Shown here in pieces: positions 1 to 5,314 of a stretch of 5,314 nucleotides of DNA. The stretch covers positions 1-5,314 of the forward strand of contig CAMLOR010000241.1 in the NCBI GenBank assembly GCA_946481615.1, written 5' to 3'. Positions within the stretch are counted from its first letter, which is position 1. Each line of letters opens with the position of its first letter. The translations under genes and the position numbers were made by a program. This stretch comes from an uncultured Aquimonas sp. (GTDB lineage: Bacteria > Pseudomonadota > Gammaproteobacteria > Xanthomonadales > Xanthomonadaceae). Below the pieces are notes generated by a model that did not search any database, was not told the DNA's origin, and was given only the letters and a program-made list of their open reading frames with translations.

Positions 1-151
1 GCGAACGAAAACTGCGCGCATCCTGCGCGCACCCACTTCGTGGGCCTTATCCGGCGACCTCCGGCGGCTTCACACATCCCCGAACCCCCGAGCGCCCCCG
101 CGTCCTCCGACTGTCGATGCGGTTCGTACGCGTAGAGCAGCAACGCACCGC
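1..151. other. Intergenic left edge with clustered small hairpins
   Basis: I see no convincing gene here. The 8-base self-complementary word TGCGCGCA occurs twice (13-20 and 24-31), separated by TCC, so the pair can form a hairpin. It is followed immediately by a second hairpin, CCCAC-TTC-GTGGG (32-44). CCGGCG is then repeated directly at 51-56 and 61-66. Plus-strand frame 1 is open to a stop at 133-135, but the translation is unrecognisable. It could be the tail of a gene starting outside the window, but nothing supports that. The hairpins may belong to the 3' end or terminator region of an off-window gene, although no T-tract follows either of them. Confidence 0.5.
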
Positions 152-210
152 CGTCATTCCCGCGCAGGCGGGAATCCAGTGACGTTTGCGAGGTGCCTCG
201 AAGTCACTGG
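152..210. repeat. dRS3/REP-like dispersed intergenic repeat
   Basis: The core is a perfect 8-base stem, ATTCCCGC (156-163) and GCGGGAAT (168-175), with loop GCAG. It is extended by CGTC (152-155) pairing with GACG (181-184) across a one-sided bulge. It matches the ATTCCC-N8-GGGAAT pattern known as dRS3 in Neisseria, and similar repeats are widespread in proteobacterial intergenic DNA. A second inverted repeat overlaps it: CCAGTGAC (176-183) with GTCACTGG (203-210), enclosing a small CGAG-GTGC-CTCG hairpin (189-200). CCAGTGAC could therefore pair in either of two structures. The repeat lies beyond the receptor terminator and is probably one of many genomic copies. The family assignment is from memory of the motif. 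Confidence 0.75.
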
Positions 211-325
211 CTCCAGCTTCCGGCGAAGCCGGCGCCGAAGCCCTCGCCGACCACCCCGACCCGGCAAGAGCACGTGCGACCCCTTGCAGCAGCCACCTGC
301 TCTCAACTCGAACTGGCGAAGCGCC
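211..325. other. Intergenic DNA between repeat and terminator
   Basis: No gene is supported. The start of this stretch contains two mutually exclusive small hairpins: GCTTC-CGGC-GAAGC (216-229) and CCGGC-GAA-GCCGG (220-232). They may be a continuation of the repeat unit just upstream. The rest, up to the A-tract of the receptor terminator, shows no feature I can name. Reading frames that run through here extend antisense into the receptor gene and are shadows of it. Confidence 0.5.
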
Positions 326-356
326 AAAAAAAAGCCGGGCGCATCGCGCGCCCGGC
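326..356 (-). terminator. Rho-independent terminator of the TonB-dependent receptor gene
   Basis: Read on the minus strand, a perfect 9-base GC-only stem (GCCGGGCGC with GCGCCCGGC, plus-strand 348-356 and 334-342) closes a 5-base loop. It is followed at once by eight T residues (plus-strand A-tract 326-333). The stem begins 27 bases beyond the receptor stop codon. This is a textbook intrinsic terminator, and it implies that the receptor transcript ends here without a downstream co-transcribed gene. Confidence 0.93.
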
Positions 357-383
357 CAAGCAGGGGTTACCCCGCAACCAGCT

Positions 384-3023
384 TCAGAACTTCTGTTCGT
401 AGCGCACGTAGGGCACGCGGCCGTACCAGTCGTACTGCGAGTTCAGATAGAACGGGCCGGTGAGCAGCGTGTTGTCGAGCGGCGGATCCTTGTCGCCGAT
501 GTTGCGCACGCCGACGGTGACCTTGCCGTTCCACGGCGCCGCCCACGAACCCTGGATGTCCCAGGTCACCCAGGTCGGGATGCGCGTGCCGAGCGCGCCG
601 TTGCGAGCCGTCAGTTCCTCGCTCGAGCCCACCAGCGTACCGATCACGGTGGCGCTGAAATCGCCGTTCGCCCAGCCGAGCGTCAGCGCGGCGCGCTGGT
701 CGGGGAAGAAGGCCTGGTCGAGCTGGTCGGCGAAGGTGCCGGTGCCCTGGTCGACTTCGAAGGTGTCGATGTAGCTGACGACGAGGTTCTGGCTCAGGGT
801 GCCGATCGCGGTGTCGAAGCTGAAATCGGCCTCGAAATCGATGCCCGAGGTCTTGGTGCCGGCGATGTTCTGCTGCTGCAGGTTGACCAGGGTGATGGCG
901 CCGGTGGCCGGGTTGCGCGTGACGAACGGCGAGCCGCCGTTGGCCGCTTCGAGGTTGAGCACTTGCTGCAGCGTCAGCGTGCCGACCTGGTCTTCCAGCT
1001 CGATGTTGTAGTAATCGAGCGAAAGCGTCAGGCGATCGATCGGGCTGAACACCGCGCCGACGCTCCAGTTCTCCGACTCTTCCGACGTCAGGTTCGGATT
1101 GCCGCCCGAGACGTTCTCGTACTGGCGCGAGTTGCAGGGGTTGAACGGCGCCTGGAAGCCCGGCACGTCGCCATTGCAGGCGCGCGTGTCGATGGCGGCG
1201 TTGAACGACTGCAGGGGCGACTGATACAGGTTCGACAGGCCGGGCGCACGGAAGCCCGTGCTCCACGAACCGCGCACCAGCAGCGTCTCCATCGGGCGCC
1301 ATTCCAGCGAGGCCTTCGGGTTGGTCGAATTGCCGAAGTCGTTGTAATGGTCGTAGCGTGCGGCCACGTCCAGGTTCAACGTCGGCAGCAGCGGGAACAC
1401 GGCTTCCGCGAACACGGCGTAGGCCGCGCGCTCGCCCGAGGCGTCGCCGCCCGAGGAACCCGACACGTTGCCCGCCGACGACTGGGCGTCGACGTCGTCG
1501 CTGAAGCGCTCGTCGCGGTAGTCGAAGCCGGCCGCGAAACCGACCGGGCCGCTCGCCATCTCGAACAGATCGAAATTGATCTGGCCGTCGATGCCGGCGA
1601 AGCGGCTTTCCGAATAGCGCTGCGTGGTGTGCTGGGCCGAGGCCACCGCGGCGATGTTGCCCGGATCGTTCGGATCGCCGAACGGGTTGTAGGCGCCCGA
1701 GTCGATCAGCGGCTGCAGCGCCGTGCGCAGCAGGTAGCCGTTGCCGACGGTATCGACGTCGTAGCGGTTGTGGTGCAGTGCGACTTCCCAGTCGGCGCCG
1801 CCGAACCAGTCGACCTGGCCCTGCAGCCCGAACAGCACGTCGAACATGCGATCGCGCACGTCGTTGTCGCGGTTGCCGCCCGGCACGAAGCGCAGCAGCA
1901 GCAGCGCGTCGCCACCGTACACGTTGTTCGGGTTGTCGCCGGCGATGGTCGGGAACGGATTGGTGATCGGCGTCGGCGCGTAGCGGCCGAAGGACTTGCT
2001 CGAATTCACCGTCACGCGCGAGAACGCCGAGACGTTGTCGCTGATGTCGAAGTTGCCGTTCACCATCACCGAGTCGCGGCGCAGCGAGGCTTCGTTCGCG
2101 GCGACGGCCGAGAAGTTGAAGTAGCAGATCGAACCGTAGGCGTTGTTGATCAGCACCGAGTTCGGGAACAGCGGATCGCTGCCGAGCGCCGACGGGCAGC
2201 GCGGATCGGCGAAGGCGCCGACGAAATCGCCGTCGAAGCTGCCGTCGGTCGAATCGTAGACATAGGCCGAACCGGGATAGCCCAGCGCGGACAGGCCGAC
2301 GCCCGGATCGAGGCCTTCGATGCCGTTGGCGCGGTCGGCATTGAACATCATGCCGCGTTCCTGGTGATCGACCACGAACGTCAGGTTGCCGCGGTCGCCC
2401 GAGACGCCGCCGGTGATCGAACCGGAGTTGGCGTTCGGCTCGCCACGCGTCGGACGCTCGACGGAGGCCGAGATTTCCAGGCCTTCGTAGTCCTTGCGCA
2501 GGATGATGTTGACCACGCCGCCGATCGCGTCCGAACCGTAGATGGCCGATGCGCCGTCGCGCAGGATTTCGATGCGCTCCACCGCCGCGAACGGGATGGC
2601 GTTGAGGTTCTGCGAAGCGGCGCCCAGCACCGGCGAGCCGGCGATGCGGCGGCCGTCGAGCAGGATCAGCGTGTACTGCGAGGCGATGCCGCGCAGCGCG
2701 ATGGTCGACTGCGACTGCGCCGAGTTGCCCGAGCTTTGCTGGAACGAACCCAGCGTGTTGAAGGTGGACGAACGCAGCGCATCGGCGACCGACAGATCGC
2801 CCGAAAGCTGCAGGTCCTCGCGCGAGATCACGGTGATGGGCGTGGGACCTTCGATGTCGACGCGCTTGATGCGCGAGCCGGTCACCTCGATGCGGTCGAG
2901 CGTGCTGGCGTCTTCGCTGGCCTCGTCCTGCGCGAGCGCAGGCAGGGCGAACGCGGCGGGAAGACCCACCGCGCCCAATTGCAGCGCACGGAGGATCGAG
3001 GTTCGTAGCAGGTTGGGGGTCAT
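384..3023 (-). CDS. TonB-dependent outer-membrane receptor
   Basis: This 879-residue receptor imports a substrate across the outer membrane using TonB-ExbB-ExbD energy. Residues 1-31 look like a signal peptide, with likely cleavage after Ala-Leu-Ala before Gln32. A TonB-box-like stretch (DRIEVTGSRIKR) covers residues 43-54. The plug domain runs from about 58 to 178 and has typical motifs: TPITVISRED, ALRGI, LILLDGRR, VERIEILRDGASAIYGSDAIGGVVNI. The remainder is the beta-barrel, with family motifs SWSTGFRAPGLSNLY (586-600), NPNLTSEESENWSVG (642-656) and NIGDKDPP (841-848). It ends in Phe, as expected for a BAM-assembled barrel. Cys276/Cys300 and Cys616/Cys630 could form loop disulfides. The ATG is preceded by AGAGG seven bases upstream (plus strand 3031-3035). 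The gene is monocistronic, divergent from the next gene and complete. The substrate cannot be told: sequence style alone does not separate peptide, carbohydrate and siderophore receptors, and no transporter neighbours help. Confidence 0.96.
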   Translation of the reverse strand: MTPNLLRTSILRALQLGAVGLPAAFALPALAQDEASEDASTLDRIEVTGSRIKRVDIEGPTPITVISREDLQLSGDLSVADALRSSTFNTLGSFQQSSGNSAQSQSTIALRGIASQYTLILLDGRRIAGSPVLGAASQNLNAIPFAAVERIEILRDGASAIYGSDAIGGVVNIILRKDYEGLEISASVERPTRGEPNANSGSITGGVSGDRGNLTFVVDHQERGMMFNADRANGIEGLDPGVGLSALGYPGSAYVYDSTDGSFDGDFVGAFADPRCPSALGSDPLFPNSVLINNAYGSICYFNFSAVAANEASLRRDSVMVNGNFDISDNVSAFSRVTVNSSKSFGRYAPTPITNPFPTIAGDNPNNVYGGDALLLLRFVPGGNRDNDVRDRMFDVLFGLQGQVDWFGGADWEVALHHNRYDVDTVGNGYLLRTALQPLIDSGAYNPFGDPNDPGNIAAVASAQHTTQRYSESRFAGIDGQINFDLFEMASGPVGFAAGFDYRDERFSDDVDAQSSAGNVSGSSGGDASGERAAYAVFAEAVFPLLPTLNLDVAARYDHYNDFGNSTNPKASLEWRPMETLLVRGSWSTGFRAPGLSNLYQSPLQSFNAAIDTRACNGDVPGFQAPFNPCNSRQYENVSGGNPNLTSEESENWSVGAVFSPIDRLTLSLDYYNIELEDQVGTLTLQQVLNLEAANGGSPFVTRNPATGAITLVNLQQQNIAGTKTSGIDFEADFSFDTAIGTLSQNLVVSYIDTFEVDQGTGTFADQLDQAFFPDQRAALTLGWANGDFSATVIGTLVGSSEELTARNGALGTRIPTWVTWDIQGSWAAPWNGKVTVGVRNIGDKDPPLDNTLLTGPFYLNSQYDWYGRVPYVRYEQKF

Positions 3024-3226
3024 GTGTTTTCCTCTGGTATTGGATGCGCTTTACGGTTTGCTAACGCATCGCCCGGCCACGGTAACGATCCGGTAATCCT
3101 TCCGTTGTTCCGATCCTGCGAGTTGGATGTGCCGCGAATGCGGGCTTGGAAACGGCGTGCGCGAAGGTGTGCGCGCAGGCGAAAACCGCAGGAAATGCAT
3201 GCGCCGCGGCGCCGACACTCGCGCCC
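3024..3226. promoter_or_regulatory. Divergent intergenic region between the receptor and the plus-strand gene
   Basis: These 203 bases must hold the receptor promoter and probably that of the plus-strand gene. I could not pick a convincing sigma-70 -35/-10 pair for either direction. Two copies of CGGTAA (3080-3085 and 3091-3096; TTACCG in receptor orientation) lie 11 bases apart, about one helical turn, and may be an operator or promoter component. Only the receptor's Shine-Dalgarno sequence (3031-3035) is clear. A TTG-initiated frame from 3146 runs into the plus-strand gene, but its translation is Cys- and Ala-rich and not protein-like. The exact boundary of the non-coding region is therefore slightly uncertain. 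Confidence 0.4.
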
Positions 3227-3862
3227 ATGAACGCAACCGCGACGCTCGCTGCCGTCCGCCTCGCATCGCTGCGCCGCGAGGGCGACATGTTGATGTCGGC
3301 ATTGCCGGTGACCCTGGTTTCGCTCGATCGCCAGGTGCGTTTCGACTCGGCCTTCGGGCGCCTGGCGAGCGGCCCGCTTTCCGCGCTCTACGCACCGGCC
3401 GGGTTCCGCTTCGCGCTCGCGCCCGGCGAGCAGGCGCAGGGCGTGTTCGCACTGTCGCTGCCCGACGAGCGCGATGCGAAGCGCGAACTGCTGCCGGCGC
3501 GGGTGCCGATCGCGCCGGAGGTGTTCGCCGCGCTGCTCGCCTGCGAGCGCGACGTGCCGTGGGTGCGCGCGGTGCGCGAGGGCGAGGCGCTCGCGCCGGT
3601 GCGGGACTGGCTGCGGGCCGAGGCCGCGGCGCGCCGGCTGCGTTGCACCGGCCGCCTGGTTTCGCGCCAGGCCCTGCGCCGGATCGGCGAGGTGACCGCG
3701 TCGGAAGACGCCCTGATCGCCGCACCCCGGGCGCACGACCGCGACGTGCCGCTGCCCGCCGCCTTCGCCGACAAGGCCGTGGCGCGCCGCTTCGCGCGCG
3801 TCACCGGCTTCGGCCCGCGCCACTACGCCCGCGAATGGCACCGCCGGGTGGCCGGCGCCTGA
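3227..3862 (+). CDS. Hypothetical protein, 211 residues, possible AraC-like C-terminal motif
   Basis: I do not recognise this protein. It is Ala-, Arg- and Leu-rich, with no signal peptide or membrane span, so it is probably cytoplasmic. Coding is supported by strong GC bias at third positions over its full length. The ATG at 3227 is the first plausible start but lacks a good Shine-Dalgarno sequence. ATG 3287 follows GAGGG four bases upstream and would remove 20 residues. A TTG at 3146 is possible but less likely. Residues 180-206 have the spacing F-(8)-F-(4)-G-x-x-P-x-x-Y-(3)-W, which resembles the second helix-turn-helix and C-terminus of AraC-family regulators (F-x-R-x-F-x-R-x-x-G-x-x-P-x-x-Y). 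The preceding region (about 140-170) lacks a clear first helix-turn-helix, so DNA binding is speculative. It lies 47 bases upstream of the aldolase gene on the same strand. Read-through may occur, but the aldolase has its own promoter. Confidence 0.75.
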   Translation: MNATATLAAVRLASLRREGDMLMSALPVTLVSLDRQVRFDSAFGRLASGPLSALYAPAGFRFALAPGEQAQGVFALSLPDERDAKRELLPARVPIAPEVFAALLACERDVPWVRAVREGEALAPVRDWLRAEAAARRLRCTGRLVSRQALRRIGEVTASEDALIAAPRAHDRDVPLPAAFADKAVARRFARVTGFGPRHYAREWHRRVAGA

Positions 3863-3863
3863 C

Positions 3864-3872
3864 TGCTATAAT
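3864..3872 (+). promoter_or_regulatory. Extended -10 promoter for the aldolase gene
   Basis: The bases read TGCTATAAT: a perfect TATAAT hexamer (3867-3872) with the TGn extension. They begin one base after the preceding gene's stop codon, in otherwise very GC-rich DNA. No recognisable -35 box lies 16-18 bases upstream, as is normal for extended -10 promoters. The expected transcription start is near 3878-3881, which gives a leader of about 30 bases before the aldolase ATG. Confidence 0.75.
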
Positions 3873-3903
3873 CCGGGGTCTCGCGTCACCCTCATCCCCC
3901 GGA
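3872..3903 (+). promoter_or_regulatory. Inverted repeat overlapping the aldolase ribosome binding site
   Basis: TCCGGGG (3872-3878) is exactly complementary to CCCCGGA (3897-3903), with an 18-base loop. The right arm includes most of the Shine-Dalgarno sequence GGAG (3901-3904), which sits five bases before the ATG at 3910. A transcript starting at the local promoter would begin at or after the end of the left arm and so escape the pairing. A read-through transcript from the upstream gene would contain both arms. The pairing is visible in the sequence; any regulatory role is inference. Confidence 0.35.
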
Positions 3904-3909
3904 GCAGCA

Positions 3910-4920
3910 ATGAGCATCGACCAGCTGGAAGACATCGCCCAGGCCATGGTGGCCGAGGGCAAGGGCATCATCGCGATCGACGAATCCAACACGACGATCA
4001 AGAAGCGCTTCGACGGCGTGGGCATCGAGTGCAGCGAAGAGAACCGCCGCAACTACCGCGAAATGCTGCTCACCGCCCCGAGCCTGGGCGACTACATCTC
4101 CGGCGCCATCCTCTACGACGAAACCCTGCGCCAGTCCACGCGCGCCGGCGTTCCCTTCGTCGAGGTGATGATGAAGAACGGCATCCTGCCGGGCATCAAG
4201 GTCGACAAGGGCACCGCGCCGCTGGCCGGCTTCCCCGGCGAACTCATCACCGAAGGCCTCGACGGCCTGCGCGACCGCCTCAAGGAATACGCCCGCATCG
4301 GCGCGAAGTTCGCCAAGTGGCGCGCGGTGATCACGATCTCCGACGACGCGCCCTCGGGCACCTGCATCGAGGCCAACTGCCACGCGCTGGCGCGCTACGC
4401 CGCGCTGTGCCAGGAGCAGGGCCTGGTGCCGATGGTCGAGCCGGAGGTGCTGATGGACGGCGACCACGACATCGAGACCTGCTACGAGGTCACCGAGGCG
4501 GTGCTTCGCTCGCTGTTCGCCGCGCTGTACGAGCAGAACGTGCTGCTGGAAGGCACGATCCTGAAGGCCTCGATGGTCATCGCCGGCAAGGACTGCCCGG
4601 AACAGGCCGACGTGCAGGAAGTGGCCGAGTCCACCCTGATGTGCCTGAAGAGCACGGTGCCGGCGATCCTGCCCGGCATCGTCTTCCTCTCCGGCGGGCA
4701 GGAGGACGAGGACGCGACGGCGCACCTGGACGCCATGAACCGGCTGGGGCCGAACCCGTGGACGCTCAGCTTCTCCTACGGTCGGGCGATGCAGCAGGCC
4801 GCGCTGAAACTGTGGGCCAAGGACATGGATGCCAACTTCCGGAAGGCGCAGGACACCGTATTCGCCCGCGCCCGCGACAACTCCCGGGCCGCGCTGGGGC
4901 AGTGGCAGGGCGAGGGCTGA
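3910..4920 (+). CDS. fda: Fructose-1,6-bisphosphate aldolase, class I
   Basis: This cytoplasmic enzyme of glycolysis and gluconeogenesis cleaves fructose-1,6-bisphosphate to dihydroxyacetone phosphate and glyceraldehyde-3-phosphate through a Schiff base, without a metal. The 336-residue protein is collinear with eukaryotic-type class I aldolases. Visible landmarks are GKGIIAIDES with Asp24 (rabbit Asp33), GIKVDKG (95-101), FAKWR with Lys136 (rabbit Lys146), VEPEV with Glu177/Glu179 (rabbit Glu187/Glu189), LLEGTILK with Schiff-base Lys219 (rabbit Lys229), LSGGQ (260-264) and SFSYGRA with Arg292 (rabbit Arg303). It ends in QWQGEG and lacks the C-terminal Tyr of the animal enzymes. The ATG at 3910 is preceded by GGAG at a five-base gap. 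The same frame is open far upstream to 3127, but that part overlaps the preceding gene out of frame and is not coding. A private promoter and terminator make it a single-gene unit. 'fda' follows common usage; 'fbaB' is also used for class I enzymes, but the E. coli protein of that name is a different subfamily. Confidence 0.97.
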   Translation: MSIDQLEDIAQAMVAEGKGIIAIDESNTTIKKRFDGVGIECSEENRRNYREMLLTAPSLGDYISGAILYDETLRQSTRAGVPFVEVMMKNGILPGIKVDKGTAPLAGFPGELITEGLDGLRDRLKEYARIGAKFAKWRAVITISDDAPSGTCIEANCHALARYAALCQEQGLVPMVEPEVLMDGDHDIETCYEVTEAVLRSLFAALYEQNVLLEGTILKASMVIAGKDCPEQADVQEVAESTLMCLKSTVPAILPGIVFLSGGQEDEDATAHLDAMNRLGPNPWTLSFSYGRAMQQAALKLWAKDMDANFRKAQDTVFARARDNSRAALGQWQGEG

Positions 4921-4942
4921 TCGCCATCGCGAGTACGCCATG

Positions 4943-4977
4943 AAGGAACGCCGGCCTTGTGCCGGCGTTTCTTGTTG
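4943..4977 (+). terminator. Rho-independent terminator of the aldolase gene
   Basis: A perfect 9-base stem, AACGCCGGC (4947-4955) with GCCGGCGTT (4961-4969), closes the loop CTTGT. Pairing extends outward through a G-T wobble to about 4943/4973. The descending arm runs into a T-rich tail (TTTCTTGTTGT). The stem starts 22-26 bases after the aldolase stop codon, as expected for an intrinsic terminator. Confidence 0.88.
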
Positions 4978-5063
4978 TCCGCGATAAGTAGCGACACCGG
5001 CAACAGGTTGCGTCGGCTTCGGCAGGAGTCCGCCGTCCTGCGCGGAGGGGACGCACCCTTCGG
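4978..5063. other. Intergenic spacer between terminator and inverted-repeat element
   Basis: No gene is supported. The stretch contains one clear hairpin, GCAGGA (5022-5027) with TCCTGC (5036-5041) and an 8-base loop, and a short CCC-TTC-GGG (5056-5064) abutting the left arm of the inverted-repeat element. Whether these belong to that element or are flanking host DNA cannot be told from one copy. Confidence 0.4.
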
Positions 5064-5090
5064 GACGACATCCTGTCTTTACTCAGGGCC

Positions 5091-5110
5091 GTGGCACATC
5101 CATGTGCCAC
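5091..5110. repeat. 20-base palindrome in the left arm
   Basis: GTGGCACAT and ATGTGCCAC are perfect 9-base complements around CC. This makes a compact hairpin, cruciform or dimeric protein-binding site within the left inverted arm. Confidence 0.85.
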
Positions 5111-5268
5111 TTGCGCCCCCTCCGCACAGGCCGACGGCCTTCCGGTGCGTTGGGATTCGTCTCTTCGGTGATCGCGAAGAAGGAGCGGGGACGGGCTTTG
5201 GCCTTTGTCGTGATCGAAGGCGCGAGCGTCGAAGCACGAGAGTCCGTCGTCGCCTGGGGATGGCCCAA

Positions 5269-5288
5269 GTGGCACATGGATGTGCCAC
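5269..5288. repeat. 20-base palindrome in the right arm
   Basis: This is the inverted copy of the left-arm palindrome: GTGGCACAT and ATGTGCCAC around GG. It is conserved without a single change between the two arms, whereas the adjacent arm sequence has diverged slightly. Confidence 0.85.
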
Positions 5289-5314
5289 GACCCGAGTAAA
5301 GACAGGATGTCGTC

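Larger units (their letters stand above)
5064..5314. repeat. MITE-like unit with ~49-base inverted arms and internal palindromes
   Basis: The left arm (5064-5113) and the reverse complement of the right arm (5266-5314) agree at 48 of 50 aligned positions. They differ by one extra A (5085) and one C/T change (5089). Each arm contains the 20-base palindrome GTGGCACAT-CC-ATGTGCCAC (5091-5110; inverted copy 5269-5288). The 152-base core contains further hairpins: 5123-5149 (CGCAC plus AGGCC stems, with a 4-base bulge), 5162-5180 (TCTTCG/CGAAGA) and 5201-5221 (GCCTT/AAGGC). There is no transposase and no convincing gene inside. Long inverted arms around a short non-coding core fit a non-autonomous MITE-like element or a composite extragenic repeat. 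The window stops at the end of the matching right arm, so outer boundaries and any target-site duplication are unseen. Confidence 0.7.

Noticed and set aside
2..463. Plus-strand frame through the dRS3-like repeat, translating to an 'RHSRAGGNPVT' peptide
   Set aside because: This peptide is the well-known translation artefact of the ATTCCCGC...GCGGGAAT repeat and is a common source of false small genes.
186..3008. A 940-residue open frame on the plus strand, antisense to the receptor gene
   Set aside because: It is a shadow of the GC-rich codon pattern of the receptor. The translation is Arg/Ala/Val-rich with no domain, it starts at a TTG inside the dispersed repeat, and the opposite strand encodes an unmistakable receptor.
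3020..3841. A 273-residue minus-strand frame opposite the hypothetical gene, ending at the receptor start
   Set aside because: Its composition is Arg/Ala/Gly/His-rich with no motif, and third-position GC bias favours the plus-strand frame. It would also occupy the receptor's upstream region.
3127..3909. In-frame 261-codon upstream extension of the aldolase
   Set aside because: It overlaps the hypothetical gene in another frame and has low-complexity Arg/Ala composition. Aldolase homology and the Shine-Dalgarno sequence both place the start at 3910.
3892..4941. A 349-residue minus-strand frame antisense to the aldolase gene
   Set aside because: It is a high-GC shadow frame with His/Arg/Val-rich translation. 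No family is recognisable and the sense strand is clearly coding.
5064..5110. Left arm as a second aldolase terminator
   Set aside because: The hairpin has no T-tract after it (TTGCGCC follows), and a good terminator already lies at 4943-4977.
5102..5299. Small open frames on both strands of the inverted-repeat unit (plus 5102-5299; minus 5079-5288)
   Set aside because: Their ATG codons come from or lie beside the arm palindromes and they run through repeat arms. There is no Shine-Dalgarno sequence and no recognisable product. They are probably spurious, although part of the plus-strand frame (about 5152-5299) reads less like a shadow than most.
5064..5314. Integron attC site or CRISPR-like array
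   Set aside because: There is one pair of inverted arms rather than repeated direct repeats with spacers. The length and layout do not match attC core-site architecture, and no integrase or cas gene is present.

Overview
The window is GC-rich with strong GC preference at third codon positions. It carries a TonB-dependent receptor of the style common in Xanthomonadaceae and a dispersed 'ATTCCC-N8-GGGAAT' intergenic repeat. I infer a gammaproteobacterium of the Xanthomonadaceae/Lysobacteraceae (Lysobacter, Luteimonas, Xanthomonas or relatives). No rRNA or other taxonomic marker is present, so this rests on protein style and repeats.

Layout. Bases 1-325 are intergenic: a cluster of small hairpins, then a dRS3/REP-like repeat at 152-210. 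A strong rho-independent terminator (326-356, minus strand) ends a complete minus-strand gene for an 879-residue TonB-dependent outer-membrane receptor (384-3023). A 203-base divergent intergenic region separates it from a plus-strand gene for an unrecognised 211-residue protein (3227-3862). After 47 bases comes the gene for class I fructose-1,6-bisphosphate aldolase (3910-4920). It has its own extended -10 promoter, which begins just after the upstream stop codon, and a terminator at 4943-4977. From 5064 to the end of the window lies a 251-base gene-free unit with near-perfect ~49-base inverted arms, each containing a 20-base palindrome. It looks like a MITE-like or other dispersed structured repeat.

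The genes do not form an obvious pathway. The receptor imports an unidentified substrate across the outer membrane, and the aldolase is a central carbon enzyme. The small protein between them has a C-terminus faintly resembling the second helix-turn-helix of AraC-family regulators, which is suggestive only. I see no defence, secretion, CRISPR or phage system. The most unusual object is the inverted-repeat unit at the right edge.
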